The position numbers and the translations under genes were made by a program. From NCBI GenBank assembly GCA_013400155.1, contig VXBM01000422.1, positions 124,001 to 188,000 on the forward strand: a stretch of 64,000 bases of DNA, given 5' to 3'. The DNA is from Helopsaltes ochotensis. Taxonomy: Eukaryota; Chordata; Aves; Passeriformes; Locustellidae. Under the pieces are notes generated by a model, which worked only from the letters and a program-made list of their open reading frames with translations, was not told the origin of the DNA and ran no database searches. This document shows positions 1 through 11,153 of this stretch, one piece after another (the first letter of the stretch is position 1; each line of letters begins with the position of its first letter).

Positions 1-2099
1 GTTTTAGCAAATGTAAAAGAGCAACATAAAAGAGGATGTTTTGTCACTCACCAGCTATAAAGAGTTTGCAAATACTCCTAGGAGTAGTGGCCAGGAGTTA
101 AGCTGAAGACCTACACATAAATACAGGGTAAATTATCTTTTAAAAGTTTCACCAGTAAGTTCAGGCTTTGGCCTCCAGCAGTCTGGGAGACACTGAAATC
201 TCAGGAGTCCGGACTGTGAGTGTTTAGACAAAATAACTCTGTCTTTGTAGAACAGCCCCATCAGGAACAAACTACACAGTGAATGCTGAGTAGGTCTTAG
301 CTCAGTCAGATAGATGCGTATTTATACCTTTTCAGGCAGAGAGGACTGTTTCAGATGGGAACCCTGATGGAAAAATTTGGGCCTTTTTTTTAAACCTGGG
401 AATCTATTTTCATTGTCAGTTTGCAAGATTAAATAAAAAAAAAAATCTTATATCAGTGGAATGGCAGGTTGGGGAGGGAGTGTGCGAAACATTATAGTTA
501 GAAACAAACCATTAGCTGGAATATGTGTCCAGGGAAATTATTGGAATTATTTACATGCACATGTGAATACAGAGGGAAGCGCTCCAACACTGACTGACTG
601 TTACCATAGTGTACGAGTCTGTTGGGAGGAAATAAGTTAAGTTTATATTCAAATACTCAAAGAAAAAGCCAGCAGAAACTTTTGTTGAGATCTGAGACTG
701 CTCAGACAAAATCTTCCATATTTTTGTCTTTTACCTGGAGTCATGCATTTGCAGTTTTCAGTGGGATAGAAATACTAGAAAATTCAGTCTTCCATTTCCT
801 TGACCTATTAAGAATCAGAAAGCACCAGGATTTTTCAGGAAGTCTTGCTATAAATATTTAGAGCTTAATTGGAAGTTCAGATCATTTGGGATTTGGATGC
901 CTGTCCAAACCAAACCAGAAAACCTTTTAAGATATATGGGCCCCAGCCATGGCACTCAAATTCAGATTGATGTTCCTGCTACAAGTGAGAGAAGATTTGG
1001 ACCCAAAGTGTCCCCTTGGGTTTGTCTCAACAGAGGGGTCAGCTGTAATATTTGGAGCTGGACCCTTGATCTATTTCAAATGGACACTGTATTTCCCATG
1101 CTCATTTTAGGATAGGATCCCATCTCTGATGCTGGGGATGCTTCCCATCAGAAGTTACCATAACTAAGAGCTGGTAATTTCTAGAGCAGCCTCAGTTGTC
1201 CATTTTGTCTGTGGTTAGTGCAATAGCTGCTGCTCACTCTGGGATTGCTCACATAGTCTTGCTCTTGAACCTGGTGACCCACACTGTGCTTTTCAATCAA
1301 CCTGGCTAAATTCCAGAGAGTTCTTCAGAAAAATGACCTTTTTTCACTGACTGGCAGCATTATGCTATCCTTGAGTCAACTTCTTTTCCAGAACTTGAGG
1401 TCTAAAAGGGTCACTGTGGTACTGAAACATATTTTTTGTGATTTCCTTTTCCACTGGTAATACTCTTAATACTACAGTAATTGACAGAAATGTGGAAATA
1501 TGTATGCTTATTCTAGGTTTTTAGTGCTGTGTACTTGATAGCACTTTACATTTCAATTTTCCTCTAATTAATAGTACAGTCAGCTTTTCCTGTTCATTTC
1601 AGATGATTCACTGCATAAAAGAAAAAGAGATGAAATCATTTAAGAATAGGAAAACATACCTCCTGGAAAAGTGCTGTATTTCAAACTGTCAGTGCTCCTC
1701 CTTCCTCAGCCTTCCATTAATAGATACAATAGATACATATATTCTGTGGAACTCTTCTTTGCCTGCTTTTCTGTCTGTGATCTATCATAAATTCAACCAT
1801 GTTTCCTTACTCCACTCACAGCTTTGCTTACTGTGGTCTATTTGTCATTTCACCCACAAACACTTGTGCCTTGCTTCCAGGTGCTGGGAATTATTTCCTT
1901 CACATGCATATTTTTCCTTAGTGGTTACCTTGCCTGTGAGTCAACCACTGCCTTAACCTCATTTAAACAAACTTATTCATTATGTATCTAATGGGGATGC
2001 CAAGATAAGAACATGCCATAGCTGATCAGTGGCATCATCTTCTTTTGTAACCTTTGCCTCTCCTATCCCTGCCTTCTTCCAGTGATGCTTTGCCCTCCT
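1..2099. other. Non-coding AT-rich sequence, no gene recognised
   Basis: No recognisable gene or well-preserved repeat was seen. The open frames here are short and have no familiar motif. The only splice-like signal is a pyrimidine-rich stretch ending in TTTCAG directly before an ATG at 1603. The 117-codon frame that follows is cysteine- and leucine-rich without a recognisable domain, so I treat it as chance. A short A-run lies near 434-446. Confidence 0.6.
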
Positions 2100-2170
2100 G
2101 TCCCTTCAGGACAGAGACAATGTCTTCATATGTGTTCTTCAAAGTGACAGCACACTTTCCACCACAATGA
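2100..2170 (+). repeat. Ancient amniote SINE/MIR-like tail (relic)
   Basis: The phrase CAGAGACAATGTCTT, then ATATGTGTTCTT, then an ACAG-like segment and CACAATG matches in order a tail common in old amniote SINEs (a 'gcagggactgtctctt...tgtgtttgtacag...agcacaatgg' type consensus, recalled from general knowledge). The copy is strongly diverged with small insertions. The same stretch is bounded by AG-ending pyrimidine tracts and followed by GGTAAGTGAG, so it also resembles a short exon; the repeat explanation is simpler. Confidence 0.4.
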
Positions 2171-2540
2171 AAACGGTAAGTGAGAGTTGATAAGTCCTTG
2201 CACCCCTAATTACTGACTATGTCAGCAAATTTTTGTGTTTAAAAAATGGTTGTGTCTTACAAAGAAATAAATTCACCTGGCAGGTTCCCCTGACTAGAAA
2301 GCTCATTATTGAGCAACACCCTCCTGTGTCATTTGGGTGTGCCCATGTGTGTGTAAAGCCCTGAAAAATCCAAGGTAACTCAAAAAGCAAAACAGGTCAA
2401 GGGAACACTTCAACAGCAGATCACAGGGCTTGAAGAATGCAAGGCTAAAGGCAAAATAAGTGCTGACTTTTTTCTTTAAAACAAACAACATAAATAAAAC
2501 AGGTTAAACAGGGAAAAAAATTAATATGTCTTGTTTCAGG

Positions 2541-2585
2541 GAGGGAAAACTGAGACACAGAAATTAGAGGCTGGTCCAAGGTGCT
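2541..2585 (-). repeat. MIR/L2-like relic
   Basis: The stretch GGGAAAACTGAGACACAGA followed by a TTAGAGG-like segment and GTCCAAGGT resembles the widely shared MIR/L2 segment 'gaaactgaggcacagagaggttaa...cccaaggtca'. It is short and diverged. Orientation is given as the reverse of the usual MIR consensus and is uncertain. Confidence 0.4.
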
Positions 2586-3236
2586 GTTGGGGTCAGCTTG
2601 TGTGCCCTTGGCTGGCAGAACCTCTCTGCCCCACTCACGGGACATTCTAACCTCTGAAGGTGCCCTTGCACCCCTGTCCAGCTGCCAGCCTGGGAAGGGG
2701 CAGCTTTCCAGAGTTCCAGACGTGCTTGCCAAGCAGAGCTGGTGTTCCCTGCGGGCTGGGGGACGTGGGCAGCCCCTCAGGAATTGCAGCTGCTGGGGAA
2801 GGAGCAAGTCCCTGGCATCAGCATTGCCCTGAGCTGGGCATGCAGTGAAGCAGCAGCTTCTGCTTGGCTCTCCTTCTCCTCAGAAAGCCCTATCACTCCG
2901 TCTTGGGGTGCTTTTTCAAGCCTTACAGTTTTAGTCCAAGACACAGAGCGGCCACTCGTGCCTGGGGCACCACAGAGGCTGTGGCAGAGAACAACACCCT
3001 CTCTTCTTCCCAACATTGGGAAGAAGCAATGTTGGTTTTCTATTTATCTAGCCTTGCAGAGAGAAGGGGGAATGAAGTTTCAAATTTTTCCTATTTGTAA
3101 AACTTCTTCAGTCTGAATTCTTTCCCTGGAAGTATTGATGTGCTCACCCGTGCTCCGGCAGCCCCTGTGCTCACAGGTGCGGAGGGCCCTCTGCGCCTCT
3201 CAGAATGTAGCAGGGAAGGTACAGCATGGGGCAAGG
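2586..3236. other. GC-richer patch, no recognised gene
   Basis: This patch is clearly richer in G and C than its neighbours and is therefore crossed by many overlapping open frames on both strands, up to about 124 codons. None has a recognisable domain, and overlapping frames in all phases are the expected by-product of higher GC with few stop codons. CpG dinucleotides are not conspicuously dense, so it is not a clear CpG island. Confidence 0.5.
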
Positions 3237-3278
3237 ATGAATAAAGACCAGATCTGAATGAATAAAGACCAGATCTGT
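3237..3278 (+). repeat. 21-bp tandem duplication (2 copies)
   Basis: Two adjacent copies of a 21-base unit beginning ATGAATAAAGACCAGATCTG sit at 3237-3257 and 3258-3278. They differ only at the last base (A versus T). Each copy carries AATAAA. Near identity suggests a recent local slippage or duplication event. Confidence 0.95.
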
Positions 3279-5589
3279 TGGAGCCTTCCTCTGCACCACC
3301 CCTCTCCTCCTTTCCTCTCCCTCTCCAGCTGAGCTGTCAGGAAGGCAAGTGTGTCTGTGTTCACCTCTTGACCACCCCTCTCTTCAGCCTCTGCTTTCCA
3401 GGACATGAAAGAAGGGCTTTGCAAAACTGCTTGGCATAAAGAGATGAAGAGGCAGTGAGAAGCAGTCAAACACTTTGTGTATAATAATATATATTTGCTT
3501 TCGTGCTCGCCCAACTGGTGCGTGTAGTATGTGCTTTTGTCGTGCCTCTAAGGCAAAGAACAAAGGGATGGGGCTGACAGAATTTTTCTGTGTTCTTCCC
3601 AGGATAAAGTTTGTTTTTCCCTGTTTGACCTTCAACTCTCTGAAGACCTGGGTTTAACTGCTTTGATTTACTTCCATAATAAAGTGATCGATTAATGTTA
3701 AAGGCAGGCTTTATGAGGCCTGTCCTCAAATGGTCTCGGAGCCTGCCATAGCGAGGATGTTATACTGCCATGCTCTGAAAAAGGTCACATGAAGGGAATC
3801 AAAGACAAGATAAATGATGGTTTACACATCAGAAAAGCTCTCCGTAGCACAGACAGGGAATGTGGAACATAATGTCTCTCTGGGCTCGGTGCAGATGGTA
3901 TATAGTAAATATAGTCTGAACTGCCTCCCCAGGATTTATTATTGTTCCGTTGTAGTTGTTTTGGGGCTGTGCTTTTAGACAAAGCTGTGCTCTGGAAGTG
4001 TGTAACACATGGGCAGCCCTGGCTAAAACTGAGCAAATTAAGAGGTCTGATCAACTGAGCTCAACATGCTGGTTTTGAGGAGCTGGCTTTCAGAAGTTAA
4101 GGACTTGATTTCTTATGATTTTCTGTGCTTGGCTAAAATTCATAGTTCATTTCTTTTTTTCCTAGCTAGACTTCACTGCAGGCGTTTTTCCTTAAAAGGA
4201 ACAGGCAAAATGAGAAAGCAAAATAAAGATCAATCCAAAACTAAGGCCTCTGGGTGTCCTAAAGGAGAATTTATATGGAATCACATGGAACAGCAAACTG
4301 TTCTGTTTTCCCTTCATATTTTTATGAGAAATTGTTTATTCTTGTTCCATTTGTGCCTCCACTGGACTAATTTCCTTTGACAGGCAAATTCCTTTATTTG
4401 AGGAATGCAAAGGGCAAAATTTTGTTGAAGAACCGATATAAAGAGGAACCTACACTTTATCTGTGGTCTTAAACATAAATAAGATTGGTCAGGTAATTGT
4501 ATGAAAATCCAGCTTCTGTTTGAAAGCACATTTTTTAAACCAAACCTCAGGCCACACACACATGTGCAACAATTCTCTGACTGGGAAGGGTTACGTGTTG
4601 GATGAAATTTCAGAACTGCCCTGTGTCTGCTCTCTTAGTTTCTAGAAACAAAATAGTGAATTTAATGCCAGTTTACGGCTCCTACTGAAATCAGTGAAAG
4701 TTATGGAAATATCTTGCCCAGTTTCAAGGCTGTGGGGGATATTACCTGTCAAAGCAGGCCATGAACAGCTGATGCACATAACTCAGGACTGAGTGGTGTT
4801 ATGAAAATTGCTCTTCAAGGACACAAAGACTGCTTCTGTTGCTTAAGGATGGGACACTGAAGCATTAGGATGCTACAGAGGACATGCCCTCTGTGCCCTC
4901 AGCCTAGAAGCACATAGTGCCAAGGCAGACAGTGTTGCCAGCTTTGGAAAGCAACTCCCCAAATGACCACTTTGGGCTGCTATGATTGTGCAAGGCTGTG
5001 ATAAAAGTTGTCATGGTAGAAGGAAACCAGTTGAGTAAGAAGCTTTTTATTAAGGGCTTATGACTAATAAGACATTTCACGTGATTCAGTAATGTGGTTA
5101 GACGAGGTCTGGGCAAAGCATTTGTATTTCCAGTTGTGTAGTATCCTTGGAAGGGGAGAAATGAAAGGGAGATATCTAAGGGGAAGAGCTCATCTCAAAA
5201 TATGCGAAAAAGCACCAGTCAAGGCAGCCTGCTCTGAAAAATATTTGGCAAAAAAGCATATAATGGGTTTTTCAGATTTCTAATGTTTCCCTTTTTAATT
5301 TTTTTTTTTATTTAGAGCACAATCAGAGTTTAAGGAAAAAAATGAGCCCCCTTCACAGCATTGCAATCGCTTATAAATGGGAAAATTATCATTAAAAAAC
5401 CAGAATTGTGGGAGGAACTGCTGAAAACCACCCCATCACCTAATAAATCCATCATTTGCTAGTACAGGGCTAGTGCATACATTCTACAAGTGCTTCCTTG
5501 CAGACAAGCTTTAAAGCTGACTTTAAATTTCCTTCTTAAATCTAAGCTTTTTCTTCTGCTGCCATCCCAACCTTTCAACAGCTTAATAT
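3279..5589. other. Non-coding sequence with a possible old repeat fragment near 4675-4730
   Basis: No gene recognised. Around 4675-4730 the order GGCTCCTACTGAAATCAGTG, then a GTTATGG-like segment, then TTGCCC loosely matches an old sauropsid repeat motif ('ggctcccattgaagtcaatgg...ttgcc'), but it is too diverged to assign. The remaining open frames are short and overlap on both strands. Confidence 0.4.
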
Positions 5590-5900
5590 TCTGCTTGGCC
5601 CACGGGGAGAGAGGAGCGTATTGAAGATCCAGATACGAAGCACATTTCCCCTGCATTCCGTGTAACCTGACTAGACACTCCAGTTGGCAGACACCAGATG
5701 GTTGATTGGAGTCTCTAGTCAGTCTCTGCGATTGCCGAAGCCTTAAGGACAAAACAGCACCGGGGAGATGGATTTGATATGATCATGAATCACTTCTGGG
5801 AGACCACGGCAGATAACTTAAGAGAGGAGTCATGCAGGTCACCTTCTCCGAGCTCCTTCTCCCACCAAGTGCAAGCAGAGACAGAGGAAGATTGATATCG
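5590..5900. other. CpG-dense patch, possibly conserved or regulatory
   Basis: About eleven CpG dinucleotides fall within roughly 300 bases (for example CCACGG, GAGCGT, TACGAA, TTCCGT, TGCGAT, GCCGAAG, ACCGGG, CCACGGC, TCCGAG, ATCGG, AACGAT). CpG is rare in the surrounding sequence. Retained CpGs in an AT-rich vertebrate region can mark constrained or unmethylated DNA. It overlaps the open frame described at 5719-5895. Confidence 0.35.
5719..5895 (+). other. Candidate exon: 58-codon open frame, unrecognised
   Basis: Between an in-frame TAG at 5716-5718 and TGA at 5893-5895 there are 58 open codons. In-frame ATGs lie at 5779 and 5785. The encoded peptide has mixed composition with a serine/proline-rich stretch (RSPSPSSFS) and an acidic end. 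TAGTCAG just upstream could act as a splice acceptor. No homologue is recognised, and a frame of this length is common by chance. Its only support is coincidence with the CpG-dense patch. Confidence 0.12.
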
Positions 5901-6953
5901 GAGAGGGAACGATGATGTATGTTGTTAGCAGGGCAGTAAGGTGTGCTTGGGATTTACTGAATATCTTCCCACAGTGTTTTGAGAGCACTGACAAGCAGAA
6001 GGGGGTGGGCTTTTCAGAGTGGAAAAAGGCAAATCTTGTTGAGGTGAAAAAGAAGGAAAATGAATAGTTCTGCTTCATCTAAATGATACTGGCAAGTGCT
6101 TCTAACGAAGTATCAGATGGGTATTCAGGAATACAGAATGAGCAATATGAAAATGTCCCCATTAAAACTAGGTGGTTATTATTAAAAAATCTTAAGCAGC
6201 TATTCAGATTATAAAATGAATTTCCTGCAGCTGTACTCACATCACTTTTTTTTCCACTTTTCAGAAATCCTTTCGTAACCGATTTATTTTTCTACACTCT
6301 AAGGTTTTCATGAAGAGGTGCAAGCGTCAGGCTTGCATGTTGTAGAGCCTTGCGCATTTCTACTCAGAAGCATGCTATTTATGAGAGAAAATTTGTACAA
6401 ACAGAAGGAAAAGATTTCTAAAACCCTCAGATAGAACTTAAAGCAGATCTCAGGGGATATTATACAACATGGAAAAGACTCTGCACCTTTTGTGTCCAGT
6501 ACTTGCATCCAATTTTTTGGTCATTTGAACAAAAGGAAAATTACATTTATATTACAAACACTGCCACGAAATCTATAGTAACAACTTTTGCTTCAGATGC
6601 CTCAGACTTGTAGACTTAGTTTTTAAATATCAAAGAATTGTTGGGTTTTTAAAGCAACTACTTGTTAGACCCAAAACTGCTGTGTTTTATTCAAAAGAAT
6701 CCATTGCAGAAACACCTTTATCAAATTAAATTTTCTAGAACAGCTGAAGAAATTTTCAAAAATCTCCATTGACCCACCGGAAGAGCAGCAAGAAAACAGG
6801 TTGTATTGGGAATTTAGAGGTTGGAACCCCTAAAGCATGACCTTTGCTATGAACAAAAGAATAACATACAACCTTTCCATTACTACTCGGGACTTCTATA
6901 TTTCAAAAATTTCATCACCCCTTGTGAAAATACTGCACCATAAAAATATGCAA
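5901..6953. other. Non-coding AT-rich sequence
   Basis: No gene, structured RNA or recognisable repeat was seen. The short frames present have no motif. Confidence 0.55.
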
Positions 6954-7010
6954 GAGATAAGATAAATAGAAGATAAAATATAAAATAAGAAAATTATAAG
7001 ATAAAATATA
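6954..7010 (+). repeat. AT-rich low-complexity tract (GATAA/ATAAAA-like)
   Basis: The stretch is built from imperfect repeats of AGATAA, ATAAAATA and similar words, with no C at all. It contains several GATA cores, but at this composition they are expected by chance. Confidence 0.85.
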
Positions 7011-7830
7011 TTCATACTCTACTGAAATACTTTACATGCTTTTGAATAAGCTCTGCCCACCATGGCCAGTTTTTCAAATGCTGGGAAAGGGTGTCCGGAC
7101 CATCTGAGAGAACCACCTAAAACTCCTTCTTAACACCGCTAGAAATGATCTTCAAGCCAAGCTGATCGTGAGTCAGGCACAGCCAGTTCTGCCTTCAGAG
7201 GTTGCAAGCCATGGGGTTTTATCTGAGATGTGTGTTGGAAAGCTCTCCCAAGAGAAGATTGGGTTGATGTTTTGTGGAACAACATCGTTATCACTTCCTG
7301 GCAGTTGTTAAATGTGGTACCGCTTATTTGCCATTAACAGAGTTGGATTGATTCTGTTTAAAAAGTTGTGAAGGAAAGTTCCTCTCAAACATTCCGACTC
7401 TTGTGTTGCTTATTGGGACTGTTGAGGGGGTGAAGCAAGAAGGGGAATATTCTGACAATGAGAAAATCTTCCTTAAGCCACGTGCAATTTATTGGTCTGG
7501 TTGACTCAAGTTCAGCCATGACTCACTCTCCAAAAATTGCTTGAATTTTTTTTACTTTCTCTCACACAGCGCTGAGTGGTTGGACCCATCCTTAAGTTTC
7601 AATCATCTCTCATTTTACTTGTGCCAGTGGTAGTTTAGTGACTGCAGGATAGAAAGGAGGAGGATTTCTTTAATTACTTTTCTGTACCTCACTGTCTTGG
7701 ATTCTATCCGTGTAGAGTTGAACATGTTTCATGTAAAGTGTGCAAATACATGTCTTTTTGCAGCTACTCTTTGACATTTTCAAAGATAGTTCCCTCTTCC
7801 TATATCTATCTTGACAGTCAATCAAACACA
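7011..7830. other. Non-coding sequence, nothing recognised
   Basis: Mixed-composition sequence without a recognisable gene or repeat. A 73-codon antisense frame spans the region near 7670-7891 but has no known motif. Confidence 0.5.
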
Positions 7831-7944
7831 GAAGAGCAAGGAGAAAAAGAGGATCAGGGAATGAAGAAAGGAAAACAGGAAGAGAATCCAAGAGAAAAGA
7901 AAGAAATGCAAAGAAAAGAAAAATTAAGGATGAAACAGGAAAAC
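7831..7944 (+). repeat. Purine-rich strand-asymmetric tract
   Basis: In 114 bases only about 15 are pyrimidines, so the + strand is about 87% purine. The frame through it encodes a Lys/Glu/Arg-rich low-complexity peptide (start at 7738), which follows from the composition and is not evidence of a gene. It lies just upstream of a 13-base A run at 7980-7992. Confidence 0.85.
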
Positions 7945-7979
7945 TTTTTGAGATAAATTCATAAACTATAGTTTAGTTT

Positions 7980-7992
7980 AAAAAAAAAAAAA
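7980..7992 (+). repeat. Poly(A) run
   Basis: Thirteen consecutive A bases, followed by GAAGAAAA. There is no clear retroposon body in front of it. Confidence 0.9.
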
Positions 7993-10198
7993 GAAGAAAA
8001 CTAGGTGCTTTTCCCATCACTATCTATCTCCAGTTCTCTTCTTTCATTGCTGTCTCTCTGACATGCAGATTTTCCAGATTTTGGCCCTGGGCTTCACTTG
8101 CCTTTACCACAATACATATTGATTTGTGGAAGGAGCTCAACATGCACATTCACTACACAAAACGTGGCTGCCATGAGCCGCAGGGTGACAATTCATATGA
8201 AGCACGAGAACCCTTCAGGAATTCTCTGCTGATCTTTCCCTCCACTCCCCCAGGGAGACTTTGCCATGGTTACTCGCTGCTTGCAGGTGTCACCAAGCTC
8301 CCTTGCTTTTCAGTCTCACTGAAGTCAGGGAGATCTGAATCCAAGAGCAGAAGTTGGCCTTTACGATTCACTTCCATGTAGCATATGTTACTATACTGTA
8401 TACCAAGAAATGTGACTGAGAAGAGCCGTGGTATTTACAGTATGCTAAAATTTAACTGTTGCTGTAGCCTTCTGAAGCCTGCGGGCCACGTTCCAAAGAT
8501 TCACCCACGTGTTACCTCATCTCGAGTGAGGTAGGACTCCAGCTGATGAGGGACAAATGACCAAAAGGAATAAGGATTCGGGATCTGGCTCCATGCCTGA
8601 GTCCAGCAGTGACTAATCCCCTCAAGGAGTGGGGCAGGAGAGGCAGCACTGACTAGAGTGAGGGACACTGATCGAAATATTTTAAGAGATATTCAGCAAG
8701 TGGCAATGAGCTTTCTTTGTGAGACAGAGGAATGGAACTGAAGGTATTAACGATGGGTATGGGAGATGGGTCTGCAGCACTAAAAAAGATACTGCCCATA
8801 AAATCATGGAGAACAACCTATGGCACGCTCGTTGAATTTTAAAGAACTGTAGTATGCTGTTGAGGCAAGTATCTCCATCATTCCTCAGCCTGATTATTCC
8901 TCCTTTTATGAGACCAGTGGTCCCAAAAGAGTGAGGTAATCTTCATCCTACAGAAGAGGTGTGGATATTCACTCACGGTGTGGTTGTGTGTTGGTGGCTG
9001 TGTTTCCAGGTGGGTGATGCTGGCCACACGACCATGTGCAGACATTCCTCTGCCTGCGATGCAATTCTGCAGCAGCAGGATTAGAACGGATAACTGGCAT
9101 TACAGCAGCAAGGATATTGTTGGGAGTAACTTGGCAATGCTCATAGGTGCTCTGACACTGGTTCTTTGCTCAAGGGCAAGGATAGCAGAGGGGATTCTGG
9201 ATACAAACCAATAAGAGAAATAATGTCAGAAGGGTTCAGAAGATGAAAGCAATGACAGTAAATAAGTCTGAAATTATTTTAGGTTTACATACTTTAAGTC
9301 CTCAGTGACTGAAAACACAGCCAAGAATTGCTTCAGCAATATTCCTTCATAAATCTGCATAATAATCTCTCAGAGGGGCTTTGGTGAAATTACAAGTATT
9401 CATTTACTAAATTGGGTTCAGTGTCTGTATCATACGCTGCATGAATATTCAGTGCCATGAATTCATCCAAATTATATTGAAGTTAGTGTGTCCACAAAGT
9501 CTCTCTCAAAAGATAACCCAGACAGTAAGCATGGGCAGAAAGGGCTTTCCTTGAAATAAATGAAAAACAACTTCCACTTTAATCCAGTAAAGAACTATTT
9601 AGCAGCTATGTTCCTGAGAATGGCAGAAATACATGCCTGTAACTTTTTTCATGTGAAATTTCTGATCTTTATAGCTCTAAATTCAGCAACAAATGTTTTC
9701 ATGCAGCAATTTTTTCATGAAAGGGATCATAAACAAATTGCAAAGGATTTATGAGAGATTTATCAAATAATACAATAAGAACTACCATCCAGATGGAAGA
9801 GAACTGTTTGATTGGGATGCTAATAAAAATACTGAATATAAAATACAGTAACATTCATACAAAGAAATGACTGGTCTTAGAAGACTGAGAAAACTTTCCA
9901 GAGAGTCAAAGATTGGACTGTGAGATGCAGTAAGTAGTACATCTGGATAATTTTCCAGTGTTTTGTACATAATGAATTAAACACATGAAAAAACTCCATC
10001 CCTTTTAAAGAAAAGCTGGGGTAGTCAGTGTCTGCAGCTGTGCAATGGATTGAATAGAGGTTATCAATTTTCTGAACATTTGTCCATGATCATCATGTTC
10101 ACTCTTGGTCTGGTCCTGCCATGTTAACCCAAGCCAGCAGTTCTTTCCCCACAAGGCTGCTGGTTTCAGCATAAGATGTTGCAGCAATTCTCCTGGGG
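7993..10198. other. Non-coding sequence, nothing recognised
   Basis: No recognisable gene or repeat in about 2.2 kb. Slightly GC-richer patches at about 8140-8345 and 8465-8660 have a few CpGs. Short frames such as 8124-8381 and 8978-9214 have no domain. A weak CACTGAAGTCAGGGAG at about 8318 resembles the old repeat motif noted near 4.7 kb but is too short to call. Confidence 0.5.
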
Positions 10199-10269
10199 AA
10201 AAAAAAAAAAATAAAAAAAAAAAAAAAAAGAAAAAAAAAAAAAAAAAAAGAAGGAAAGAAAAAAAAAAA
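10199..10269 (+). repeat. Long A-rich microsatellite
   Basis: About 71 bases of almost pure A, interrupted by a T and several single or paired G bases (G at about 10230 and 10250, then AAGGAAAGA). It accounts for the lysine-run frame that crosses it. Probably length-variable. Confidence 0.95.
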
Positions 10270-10764
10270 GTAACTCAAAACTCCGAGATTTCAGAAGCTG
10301 TCTGTGGCAAATTGAGAGAGACCCAAGAAGTCACTCATGCTACTTAGGAGGTGGTGGTGCACTTCAAAGGCAAATGTTCAGTGGGTGGTTTCTGTAGACC
10401 AAATGGCAGCAAGTGAAATGCAGAGCAGAATGATAACTACGGGAAACTGCTCCAGAGGATGCTTTTGTGACTTCTTATGTCAAATGGCATAGAAGTTGCA
10501 GCTTATTTCCACAGAAGGCATCACTGTGTGAGGTATTATTTTTTTCAGTGGCCGTTGCAGACAGAGTGGCAGGGTGAGGGGGGATTGTTTGTCTTTGTTC
10601 ATTTCTCTGTTAATACTGTTTCCTGCTTTTGTTAATTCCCACATCTCACATGAGAGTTTTTTTGTCCTAATTTGTGTTTTACCCAGTACCTAAAGAGAGT
10701 TAAATTCCATGCTCAGTTTACAAACCTCCAGCACTTCTAGGAATTGTGCTTATGTTCTTTTGAC
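10270..10764. other. Non-coding sequence between microsatellite and CR1
   Basis: No recognisable element. It directly precedes the 5' truncation point of the CR1 copy, and no target-site duplication was obvious by eye. Confidence 0.5.
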
Positions 10765-11153
10765 AGGCTGAGAAAGTTGGGTTGTTCAGCCTGTAGAAGA
10801 GGACTGGAGAGACCTGAGAGCACCTTCTAACACCTAAAGGGGGCTGCAAGAGAGCTGGAGAGGGTCTTTTTACACGGGCATGGAGCGATAGGGAGAGGGG
10901 GAATGGATTCACACTGAAAGAGGACGAGTTTAGGTCAGATATTAAGAAGAAATTCTTTTCTGTGAGGATGGGGAGATATTGGAATAGGTTGCTCAGGAAA
11001 TGCCCCATCCCTGGAAGTACTCAAGATCAGGCTGGATGGGGCTTTGAGCGGCCTGGTCTAGTGAAAAGCATGCCTGTCCATGGCAGGGGAATGGAACGAG
11101 ATGATTTTTAAGGCCCCCTCCAAGCCAAGACATTCTACAGCTCTGTGATTCCT
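10765..11153 (+). mobile_element. CR1 LINE, 5'-truncated 3' end
   Basis: This is the typical avian CR1 3' region on the + strand. In order it shows GGCTGAGAAAGTTGGG, GTTGTTCAGCCTG, the GAAGAGG block, GCGATAGG, GGGGGAATGG, AGATATTAAGAAGAAATTCT, ATTGGAATAGGTTGCTCAGG, CCCCATCCCTGGAAGT, GGCTGGATGGGGCTTTGAGC, CCTGGTCTAGTG, CCATGGCAGGGG and a degraded ATTCTATG-type tail (CATTCTACAG then TGTGATTCC). A small deletion lies next to the GCCCCATCCC block. No reverse-transcriptase frame remains; the antisense frame at 10718-11008 is a by-product. CR1 is the dominant LINE of birds, and 5' truncation is normal for it. Confidence 0.95.

Noticed and set aside
2581..3116. Several overlapping 60-124 codon frames
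   Set aside because: They occupy all phases of one GC-rich patch, which signals low stop density rather than a gene.
7738..7956. Lys/Glu-rich 72-codon frame
   Set aside because: Its composition follows from the purine-rich tract; no domain or splice support.
10105..10347. 80-codon frame with a long lysine run
   Set aside because: The lysines come from the A-rich microsatellite.
10718..11008. 96-codon antisense frame
   Set aside because: It lies inside the CR1 3' end on the opposite strand to the LINE.
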